DNA of 10,788 bases from contig JAKANX010000030.1 in NCBI GenBank assembly GCA_021823425.1, positions 1 through 10,788 of the forward strand, written 5' to 3'. Positions 1 through 4,866 of this stretch are shown one piece after another. A model generated the notes under the pieces. It was not told where the DNA came from and did not search any database. It saw nothing but the letters and a program-made list of their open reading frames with translations. A program made the position numbers and the translations under genes. How positions within the stretch are numbered: the first letter of the stretch is position 1; the number at the start of each line of letters is the position of its first letter. Source of the stretch: Microcaldota archaeon. Its GTDB lineage: Archaea > Micrarchaeota > Micrarchaeia > Anstonellales > Bilamarchaeaceae.

Positions 1-192
1 CCCCCTGCAGATTACAGGCACAACAAGGTGGATTCCAACGCGGAGGCCCATCTCATTTCCGCAATCATCAAGCCAAGCGTCCTAGTTCCCATGGACAAGG
101 GCAGGCTCGCGCTCGGGACGTGGCAGTGCATCCTCCTTGTGGAGGCGGACGGGCCGAGGGAAAGGAAAATCTACGTGCAGGTCTTGCAATGA
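1..192 (+). CDS. YjbQ/UPF0047 family protein (secondary thiamine-phosphate synthase-like), 3' end
   Basis: Only the last 63 codons are present; the 5' end lies before the window. Reading from base 1 gives a tail with family hallmarks: YRHN at residues 5-8, NAEAHL at 13-18, a VPMDKGRLALGTWQ block, then a DGPRER segment and a final short beta strand (KIYVQV). This is the conserved C-terminal half of the YjbQ/UPF0047 fold, a small trimeric beta protein. Bacterial members have weak thiamine-phosphate synthase activity, but the physiological role is not settled. The stop TGA (190-192) overlaps the ATG of the NAD kinase gene as ATGA, so the two are very likely co-transcribed and translationally coupled. 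Family assignment is firm; substrate is not. Confidence 0.88.
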   Translation, partial: PPADYRHNKVDSNAEAHLISAIIKPSVLVPMDKGRLALGTWQCILLVEADGPRERKIYVQVLQ

Positions 193-887
193 AATTTAAA
201 ATCATCACTAATCCGCAGAAGGAATGGGCGAAAAAGCTCCAAACCGAGGTAGAGTCGCTCCTGCGCTCGCGCAAGCAGCAGCTCGTTTCATTTGGGGAGG
301 ACGTCACGCTAATGATTGGCGGCGACGGCACGATTTTCTACGCCAAGGACCAAGCCCAAGGCGCAATATTCGCAATCGGCGGCACGCAGAGCAAGGTCTG
401 CCAGGCCAGCAACAAGAACTGGAAGCCCGCGCTGGAGAAAATCCTCAAGATGAAGAAACTTGAGGTGGAGGAGCGCACCGCGCTCTCGGTGAAAATAAAC
501 GGGAACGAAGCGGGCTGGGCGATAAACGACGCGGTGGTGCATTCGCGCAGGCACAATTTCGTCTTCATAAGCGTGAAATTCGGCAGGGACGAGCACCGCT
601 TCGGCGGCGACGGGATAATCGTCGCCACTCCGACAGGCGCGAGCGGCTACGCGTATTCCGCAGGCGGCTTCGTGCTGGACCGCGCCAATTTCATGGTTGA
701 GTTGGTCCCCATCTGCCCGTACCTCCGCGCGTTTAGGCCCCAAATCGTGCCCGTCGCGAGCGAAATAACAATTACGGGCGAGGGCGCCTCGGACCTGATT
801 CTGGACGGGCAGAAGATAATAGAACTAGGCGAGAAAGACGTTGTAACCGTAATAGGGGACCGCACAGTGGATTTCGTGGATGTTTGA
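189..887 (+). CDS. nadK: NAD kinase (ATP/polyP-dependent NAD+ phosphorylation), compact archaeal form
   Basis: The product is 232 residues, short for the family (usually 250-300). NAD kinase makes NADP+ from NAD+ in the cytosol. Visible motifs are GGDGT at 44-48 (phosphate-binding signature with the catalytic Asp), the ND pair at 113-114, the glycine-rich block GDGIIVATPTGASGYAYS at 140-157 (matching the TPTGS-type family motif), and DGQ at 206-208. The ATG at 189 was chosen because it gives the expected first strand (MKFKIITNP) and overlaps the upstream stop as ATGA. The frame is open back to 120, but that extension is low-complexity and lies wholly inside the YjbQ gene. One oddity: after the GGDGT helix the usual GINxGxxGFL segment is replaced by IGGTQSKVCQ (63-72), so the nucleotide contacts there must differ. 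A small unknown gene follows within one base. Confidence 0.93.
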   Translation: MKFKIITNPQKEWAKKLQTEVESLLRSRKQQLVSFGEDVTLMIGGDGTIFYAKDQAQGAIFAIGGTQSKVCQASNKNWKPALEKILKMKKLEVEERTALSVKINGNEAGWAINDAVVHSRRHNFVFISVKFGRDEHRFGGDGIIVATPTGASGYAYSAGGFVLDRANFMVELVPICPYLRAFRPQIVPVASEITITGEGASDLILDGQKIIELGEKDVVTVIGDRTVDFVDV

Positions 888-888
888 C

Positions 889-1143
889 ATGGAAAGGCAA
901 AAACTTCTTGAGCAGGGAAAGGCGACGCTCAATGTCACGGTCGCGGGAATGCGCCAGAGGCAGGACTTCATGCTTGAGAGGGAGGAAACCCCGTACGGGA
1001 AAGTCCCCTTCCTCACCTGCACCCGCGTGCTTCCCCTGCACGAGCTCCTGAAAATTTCCGAGGAATTCCAGCTCCCGGTAAAATGCGCCGGCCAAAAGGT
1101 TTTCCCCAAGGGCAAGAGCCCCAGGGACTTCGCCGGCCAGTGA
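889..1143 (+). CDS. Small uncharacterised protein, 84 residues, in the NAD kinase operon
   Basis: I do not recognise this protein. It is soluble-looking and basic/charged, with no membrane segment or signal peptide. The N-terminal third is a charged helix and strand region (ERQKLLEQGKATLNVTV). The middle holds an EREETPYGKVPF segment. The C-terminal half has two cysteines (about residues 45 and 66) flanking a predicted helix LHELLKISEEF, then a lysine/glycine-rich tail. Two cysteines alone do not make a convincing metal site. The start is placed at ATG 889 because a GTGGA motif (876-880) lies 8 bases upstream. An in-frame ATG at 880 would add MFD and overlap the NAD kinase stop by 8 bases. 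Tight linkage suggests co-expression with nadK. That it is a real gene follows from tight spacing and neighbour-like codon usage; function is unknown. Confidence 0.7.
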   Translation: MERQKLLEQGKATLNVTVAGMRQRQDFMLEREETPYGKVPFLTCTRVLPLHELLKISEEFQLPVKCAGQKVFPKGKSPRDFAGQ

Positions 1144-1165
1144 TTTTGAAAAGAAGTGGGGATAA

Positions 1166-1187
1166 GCCCGGCAGTTTCCCGCCGGGC
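1166..1187. other. Perfect 7-bp GC hairpin between converging genes
   Basis: GCCCGGC (1166-1172) and GCCGGGC (1181-1187) are exact inverse complements around an 8-base loop. The hairpin sits 22 bases after the stop of the + strand small gene. On the + strand it is followed by CCAAAAAAAG rather than a T run, so it is not a classic intrinsic terminator for that gene, but it may protect the 3' end or help termination from both sides. Confidence 0.55.
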
Positions 1188-1188
1188 C

Positions 1189-1206
1189 AAAAAAAGTAAA
1201 TAAAAA
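1189..1206 (-). terminator. Oligo-T terminator of the radA transcript
   Basis: Read on the minus strand, the bases directly after the radA stop codon are TTTTTATTTACTTTTTTT, two T runs separated by a short spacer. Archaeal RNA polymerase terminates at oligo-T tracts, often without a hairpin, so this is the natural end of the radA message. Only the T runs are seen; termination itself is inferred. Confidence 0.65.
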
Positions 1207-2187
1207 CTAATCCCTTATCCCTTCGGGCGTGACCTTGAACACGCGCTCCCCGTCGGGAAGGTTGGGCGAGTCCACGAGCCTAGCGATGCGCTTTTCCTCC
1301 TTGCTCTTGCGCACGTACACCCTGAAGGTCGCTGCGTGCGCGAGCACGTGCCCTCCAATCGGCGTGGTCGGGTCCCCGAACATTATCGCCGGGTTGTCCA
1401 TCACCTGGTTGGTGATGTATATCGCCACGTTGTAGGTGTCCGCGAGCTTCTGGAGCAGGTGGATGTGCTTGTTGAGCTTCTGCTGCCTGTCCCCGAGCGC
1501 GCCCCTTCCGATGTAATCCGCGCGGAAGTGGGACGTGAGCGAGTCCATTATTATGAGCTTCACGTTGTTCTCCTTGAGGAGCGTCTCGGCCCTCTCCACG
1601 AGCAGCATCTGGTGGTCCGAATTCTCCGCCCTCTGGATGAATATGTTTTTGAGCGTCTCGGTCGGGTCCATCCCGTTTGCCTCGGCGAGCTGGACAATCC
1701 TGTCCGGCCTGAATGTGCTCTCGGTGTCCACGAATATGACTTTCCCCCCGAGCCCGCCCTGTTCCCGCGGACGCTGCGCATTGACCGCGAGCTGGAAGCC
1801 CACTTGGGACTTTCCGCTCGAGAACCTGCCGAAGAACTCCGTAATCGCCTGCGTCTCCACTCCTCCGCCGAGCAGCTCGTCCAGCTCCGAGGAGCCGGTC
1901 TTTATCTTCCCTATCGTCTTCCTCCTTTCAAACACCAGGTCAGCGGTCTCAAACCCGATTTCGATTGAAGATTTGGCGGCCTCTATCGCCTTTTTCGCGG
2001 CCTCTACCCCGATGTCCCCGACCTCGGCGAGCTCGTGCGGCGTCGCAGGCGCGATGGACGCGACGTCCTTGTACCCCGCAGCCTTGAGCCTCTCCGCGGT
2101 CGCCGGCCCAATTCCCGGAAGGTCCTCGAGCTCCGCGTAGTTCTTGAACTTGCTCTCCTTCTCCTCCTTCTCTTTTTTCTCCGCCAT
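1207..2187 (-). CDS. radA: RadA, archaeal RecA/Rad51-family recombinase
   Basis: The product is 326 residues, a normal RadA length, with no intein. RadA polymerises on single-stranded DNA and performs homologous pairing and strand exchange in recombinational repair. Domains in order: charged N-terminal tail, helix-hairpin-helix with LPGIGPATAERL at about 23-34, linker and polymerisation region, and the ATPase core. Walker A is GRFSSGKS at 120-127 (the usual form is GEFGSGKT, so it is atypical but fits GxxxxGKS), and Walker B is LIIMD at 211-215. GDPTTPIGGHVLAHAAT near 271-287 belongs to the DNA-binding L2/C-terminal core. ATG 2187 is preferred because GTGAT, matching the archaeal anti-Shine-Dalgarno, lies just upstream. 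An in-frame GTG at 2196 would add three residues and would use part of that motif as a codon. It follows a small DUF736-like gene by 39 bases, presumably in one transcript. Confidence 0.97.
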   Translation of the reverse strand: MAEKKEKEEKESKFKNYAELEDLPGIGPATAERLKAAGYKDVASIAPATPHELAEVGDIGVEAAKKAIEAAKSSIEIGFETADLVFERRKTIGKIKTGSSELDELLGGGVETQAITEFFGRFSSGKSQVGFQLAVNAQRPREQGGLGGKVIFVDTESTFRPDRIVQLAEANGMDPTETLKNIFIQRAENSDHQMLLVERAETLLKENNVKLIIMDSLTSHFRADYIGRGALGDRQQKLNKHIHLLQKLADTYNVAIYITNQVMDNPAIMFGDPTTPIGGHVLAHAATFRVYVRKSKEEKRIARLVDSPNLPDGERVFKVTPEGIRD

Positions 2188-2226
2188 TTCAATCACTTCA
2201 TTTTCGTTTTAGTCTCATTCCGCTTC

Positions 2227-2469
2227 CTACTGGTCCCTCGGGGTGTTCGGGAAAACGAGCAGCTTCAGTTCCCCTATCTTGAGCGTGTAGAACTCGTTGC
2301 CGTTCTTGCTCACGCTCTTCCACATGGCGCCGACTCCCTTGAAAATGGTCTTCCCGTCCTTGTCCGTTATCGGCTGGACGATGCGCAGGTCCGGCCGCCT
2401 TCCTGCTCCCTGGCCTTCCTGCTGCTGCGGTTCGCTTCCGCCCACTTCCTCAAAATCCTCATCTGCCAT
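2227..2469 (-). CDS. Small DUF736-like protein upstream of radA, 80 residues
   Basis: The N-terminal 30 residues are acidic, then Gln/Gly-rich (EEVGGSEPQQQEGQGAG) and probably disordered. A compact domain follows: strand DLRIVQPI, turn DKDGK, then GVGAMWKSVSKNGNEFYTLKIG and a last strand LKLLVFPN. The pattern GxxWKxxSKxGxxFYTLKIG resembles the DUF736 family (GAAWKKTSKEGRDYLSVKL in bacterial members), a small beta-rich domain of unknown function. That comparison is from memory and needs a profile search. The start at ATG 2469 is supported by GGTGA five bases upstream. An in-frame ATG at 2541 lies inside the TATA-rich promoter and is unlikely to be transcribed. The gene lies 39 bases before radA on the same strand behind a strong promoter, suggesting a role linked to DNA repair. 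A single-stranded-DNA-binding function is possible but not shown. Confidence 0.78.
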   Translation of the reverse strand: MADEDFEEVGGSEPQQQEGQGAGRRPDLRIVQPITDKDGKTIFKGVGAMWKSVSKNGNEFYTLKIGELKLLVFPNTPRDQ

Positions 2470-2533
2470 GCCATTCACCCTTGGCCGTTTCCAGCCTGTT
2501 TTTCGGTCCCGGAAGCCCGAGCCCGTTCTTATT

Positions 2534-2562
2534 ATTAGCATATATAATATATAATATATAGG
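2534..2562 (-). promoter_or_regulatory. AT-rich TATA promoter of the small gene-radA operon
   Basis: The + strand 2541-2560 reads TATATAATATATAATATATA, an uninterrupted 20-base A/T block in otherwise GC-rich DNA. On the minus strand it offers several overlapping TATA boxes. An archaeal start about 25 bases downstream would fall near 2515-2530, giving a leader of roughly 50 bases to ATG 2469. The block is nearly symmetric, so direction comes from the flanking genes. Confidence 0.7.
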
Positions 2563-2573
2563 AACCCGTGCTT

Positions 2574-2654
2574 TCCACTGGTAAATCCAGTCGCCCCGCG
2601 TGGGCGACTGTCTTTCCGGCGCAGCCGGAAATCCACTGATTTGTACAATCCAGT
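2574..2654. repeat. Tandem-hairpin intergenic element with repeated flanks
   Basis: Four adjacent inverted repeats fill this strip: ACTGG/CCAGT (2577-2581 and 2587-2591); CAGTCGCCC/GGGCGACTG (2588-2596 and 2602-2610, 9 perfect pairs, 5-base loop); TTTCCGGC/GCCGGAAA (2613-2620 and 2624-2631, 8 perfect pairs, 3-base loop); and ACTGATT/AATCCAGT with one bulge (2635-2641 and 2647-2654). The outer two share TCCACTG at the left and ATCCAGT at the right (2574-2591 and 2632-2654), so the block looks like two similar flanks enclosing two strong hairpins. It lies after the metallo-hydrolase stop and before the radA operon promoter, with no T run. It could be a structured RNA, a 3' stabiliser or a short palindromic repeat. 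Confidence 0.6.
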
Positions 2655-2670
2655 TTTGCCCGCGAGCTTC

Positions 2671-3285
2671 CTAACCCAGAATCACTATTTTCGTGTTTGA
2701 AAAATTGGACTCCACCAGCTTCTTGAAATATCCGGCGTCAGCCTTGGTGTTGGATATGTAGTCGTAGTGCATGGGGATTGCGACCTTCGGGGTTATCGCC
2801 TTGACCGCGTCCGCGGCCTCCTTCTCGTCCATGGTGTAGTGCCCCCCTATCGGGAGCAGCGCGACATCGCATCTCACCTGCGCCATCTCGGGTATGAAAT
2901 CAGTGTCCCCCGCGTGGTAAATCCGCACGCCGCCGAGGGTGATTATCACGCCGCATCCGGTTCCCTTGGGGTGGAACGGCTTGGTTATGTTGTACGCCTC
3001 CACGAACTCTATCTGCACTCCGCGTATCTTGAGCCTGTTCCCGATGAGGTCCCGTGCGTGCTTGCCGCACATTCCCGCGTAAACGGTCTTGGAATCTGCC
3101 AGCATGGGCGTGCTCGCGCAGTGGTCGTAGTGGCTGTGCGTGTGTATTATTATGCTCGCCTTGCGCTCGGTCCCGCGGGCCGCGTAATCGTCTATGTAAA
3201 TCGCCTCCTCGCCGTGCTCGAGAAGGAAGCTGGAATGCCCGAACCAGGTTATCGCGACGCCCTGGTAGTTGAAAGTCTTGGCCAT
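2671..3285 (-). CDS. UPF0173-type metal-dependent hydrolase (metallo-beta-lactamase fold)
   Basis: The product is 204 residues, close to the usual UPF0173 length of about 225. The metal site is plain: HTHSHYDH at 48-55 supplies the HxHxDH ligands (H50, H52, D54, H55), HAGDTDF at 124-130 supplies the bridging Asp127, and PMHYDY near 171-176 supplies the last His. The N-terminal GVAITWFGHSSFLL and PIGGHYTMDEKEAADAV near 145-161 are typical of this branch, which is related to UlaG-like hydrolases. The substrate is unknown; it is probably cytosolic, as no signal is visible. The start is ATG 3285, preceded by GGTGG and sitting about 10 bases past the expected transcription start. An open frame runs back to 3531, but that extension lies antisense inside the TauE gene and has no family resemblance. 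Confidence 0.93.
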   Translation of the reverse strand: MAKTFNYQGVAITWFGHSSFLLEHGEEAIYIDDYAARGTERKASIIIHTHSHYDHCASTPMLADSKTVYAGMCGKHARDLIGNRLKIRGVQIEFVEAYNITKPFHPKGTGCGVIITLGGVRIYHAGDTDFIPEMAQVRCDVALLPIGGHYTMDEKEAADAVKAITPKVAIPMHYDYISNTKADAGYFKKLVESNFSNTKIVILG

Positions 3286-3297
3286 GCGAACCACCGC

Positions 3298-3311
3298 GGC
3301 GGAAAACCGCC
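3298..3311. other. Small GC hairpin in the metallo-hydrolase leader
   Basis: GGCGG (3298-3302) and CCGCC (3307-3311) pair around an AAAA loop (TTTT on the minus-strand RNA). It lies between the minus-strand TATA-like box and ATG 3285, so it could be an operator or a leader hairpin. It is short and may be chance in GC-rich DNA. Confidence 0.3.
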
Positions 3312-3328
3312 CGATATCATTATAACGC
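3312..3328. promoter_or_regulatory. Shared divergent promoter of the metallo-hydrolase and TauE genes
   Basis: CGATATCATTATAACG is the only AT-rich patch between the two divergent genes, which start at 3285 (-) and 3350 (+). CATTATAA (3319-3326) is a TATA-like box whose + strand start would fall near 3350, making the TauE message essentially leaderless. The reverse reading TTATAATGATATC serves the minus strand, with a start near 3295. Both boxes overlap, so the two genes probably compete for or share TBP binding. Confidence 0.6.
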
Positions 3329-3349
3329 GTCCCGCACTTAATGCTTGCT

Positions 3350-4177
3350 ATGGACCCGGTGATAATCGCGTTCCTCGTGGTGTTCGCGCTCTCGGGCGTG
3401 TTCGCCCTTCTCGGGCTGGGCGGCGCGTCCGTGTACGTCCCCATTTTCCTCTGGCTCGGCATCCCGCTCGAAGCCGCGGTCCCCGCAGGACTTTTCCTCA
3501 ACATGGTGACCTCCGGCACCGCGACCTTCAACTACCGCAAGTTGCTGGACCTTCGGGCCGCGTTCTGGATATTCGCAGGCACGCTCGTGGGCGCGCCCAT
3601 AGGCGCATGGTTCTCCACGGTGCTTCCCGCGCGGGTGATAATAGGCATTTTCTCGCTCGTCCTGCTCGCGGGCGCCCTTCGCATGGTGCTATGGAAGGGC
3701 AAGCCGGCCAAGAAAGACGCAATCCTGAAGGAGGAGGAGGCGGGATTCGTGGAGGAAATAGGCGCATCCGTCTCAACGGTTGCGACGCGCGGCGCGGCCG
3801 GAAGCGTGACCGGGACCGTGAGCGGCCTGCTCGGCGTGGGAGGCGGCATATTCCTTGTTCCGTTCCTCATAGAATCGGGCTTCGCGCCCAAGAAAGCCTC
3901 GGTGCTCTCGCACCCGGTCGTGTTCTTCGCCTCGCTTTTCGGCCTCGCGAGCCACATCGCCGTTGCTCCGCAGCTGGATTACGCGCTAATGGGCCTCACG
4001 GGGGCCGCGGCGTTCGTGGGCGCGTTCATCGGCTCGTGGAAGATGGCGCAGGGCGGGTTCGTGAACGACGAGCTGATAAAGAAGGCGTTCGCGGCGATAC
4101 TGCTGCTCTTCGCGCTCAAGCTGGCATTAGATTTCTTCACGTTCCAGGCGCTGCCCTCGCCGGGCATCGCGGGATGA
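3350..4177 (+). CDS. TauE/SafE-family membrane permease (putative anion exporter)
   Basis: The product is 275 residues with about eight hydrophobic segments in two homologous halves, the TauE/SafE (TSUP) layout. Each half carries the glycine-rich signature: LLGLGGASVYVPIF at 20-33 and LLGVGGGIFLVPFL at 160-173. A charged cytosolic loop with KEEEAGFVEE (about 127-136) separates the halves. Family members move sulfite, sulfoacetate or other small organosulfur anions across the cell membrane; the substrate here cannot be told, and no sulfur gene is nearby. ATG 3350 is chosen over the in-frame ATG at 3341, because the first membrane helix begins right after it (MDPVIIAFLVVFALSG) and the TATA-like box at 3319-3326 places the transcript start there. 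No ribosome-binding motif is visible, as expected for a leaderless message. Confidence 0.9.
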   Translation: MDPVIIAFLVVFALSGVFALLGLGGASVYVPIFLWLGIPLEAAVPAGLFLNMVTSGTATFNYRKLLDLRAAFWIFAGTLVGAPIGAWFSTVLPARVIIGIFSLVLLAGALRMVLWKGKPAKKDAILKEEEAGFVEEIGASVSTVATRGAAGSVTGTVSGLLGVGGGIFLVPFLIESGFAPKKASVLSHPVVFFASLFGLASHIAVAPQLDYALMGLTGAAAFVGAFIGSWKMAQGGFVNDELIKKAFAAILLLFALKLALDFFTFQALPSPGIAG

Positions 4178-4207
4178 TGCGGGCTCCGCTAGGGCGGCAC
4201 CCCAACC

Positions 4208-4218
4208 GATTAAAATAC
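4208..4218 (+). promoter_or_regulatory. TATA-like box of the GrpB-family gene
   Basis: TTAAAATA (4210-4217) is the AT-rich box in a 68-base gap between TauE and the next gene. A transcription start 25-30 bases later falls near 4240, so ATG 4246 would have a leader of only a few bases. Confidence 0.55.
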
Positions 4219-4245
4219 CGCCGCCAATAAGCATAGTTGAAACAC

Positions 4246-4803
4246 ATGGGGACGATAGGCAAATACGACCCGGCTTCAATCAGGTACGGCGATTACGACC
4301 CGGACAGCCCGCTGGTTTTCAAAGAGCTCAAGGGCGTCATTCTTTCGGCGCTCCCGCAGGCGCTGCTTGAGCACGTGGGAAGCAGCGCCGTGGCCGGGCT
4401 GAGCGGCAAGAACGCCATTGACATCGCATTGTCTGTCAAAGACCGGGAGCTGCAGGGCACGCTCTCCAAGCTGGCCGCATTGGGATTCCAGATGAGCGGG
4501 CTTTCGGAAACCCATTCCCCGCTGCTCTTCGGCTCGATTGTTTTCAAAGCCAAATATTACGGGGTTCACGTGTACGTGCGCGGCCGCGATTCCAACGCCT
4601 ACAGGCTGTGGGTGTTCTTCAGGGATTACCTCAAGAAGCACCCGGCGGAAGCGAGGAAGTACGAGGGCGTGAAGCGGGAGTCGGCGGAGCGCACGGCGGA
4701 GTATGAGGCGGCCAAGCGGCGCTACATAAATTCCGTGATACGCAAAGCCCCAAGGGAAGTCAAGAAAAAGTCGCCCGAACCCGAGGCGCAATTTGTCCGG
4801 TGA
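4246..4803 (+). CDS. GrpB/UPF0157 family protein (nucleotidyltransferase-fold)
   Basis: The product is 185 residues, matching the usual 170-200. The GrpB family is related to the MNT-type nucleotidyltransferase superfamily; its reaction is not established. Family signatures in order are EHVGSSAVAGLSGKNAIDIAL (42-62), the degenerate counterpart of EHIGSTSVPGLxxKPIIDI with the acidic Asp59 kept; GVHVYV (106-111) in place of HLHV; and FFRDYLKKHPAEARKYEGVKR (124-144). A Lys/Arg-rich helical tail follows. The Pro/Lys-to-Ala/Asn changes in the GS motif region mean activity may be altered. ATG 4246 is preferred to the in-frame TTG at 4237, since the TATA-like box puts transcript start close to 4240. 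Its neighbours give no functional hint. Confidence 0.86.
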   Translation: MGTIGKYDPASIRYGDYDPDSPLVFKELKGVILSALPQALLEHVGSSAVAGLSGKNAIDIALSVKDRELQGTLSKLAALGFQMSGLSETHSPLLFGSIVFKAKYYGVHVYVRGRDSNAYRLWVFFRDYLKKHPAEARKYEGVKRESAERTAEYEAAKRRYINSVIRKAPREVKKKSPEPEAQFVR

Positions 4804-4815
4804 CGTTTTGCCCAT

Positions 4816-4826
4816 AGGTTTATACG
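4816..4826 (+). promoter_or_regulatory. TATA-like box of the P-type ATPase gene
   Basis: GTTTATAC (4818-4825) lies in the 63-base gap between the GrpB-family stop and ATG 4867. The expected start is near 4848, giving a leader of about 20 bases that includes GGGGT (4856-4860) as a possible ribosome-binding motif. Confidence 0.55.
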
Positions 4827-4866
4827 GTTCCCCGGCGTTATCGTACCGTTTTGATGGGGTAAACAA

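Noticed and set aside
120..188. Longer NAD kinase start at base 120
   Set aside because: The extra 23 residues are encoded inside the YjbQ gene in another frame. ATG 189 forms the ATGA overlap and begins the expected first strand.
2588..2631. The two strong hairpins as an intrinsic terminator of the metallo-hydrolase gene
   Set aside because: There is no T run following on the minus strand, and archaeal termination depends on T tracts. Left as a structured element of unknown role.
3286..3531. N-terminal extension of the metallo-hydrolase to 286 residues
   Set aside because: The added 82 residues lie antisense in TauE and cross the divergent promoter. The family N-terminus begins just after ATG 3285.
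2767..4230. 487-codon + strand open frame
   Set aside because: It crosses the metallo-hydrolase gene in antisense and the TauE gene in the wrong frame, with low-complexity Arg/Gly composition. Both overlapped genes have clear family motifs.
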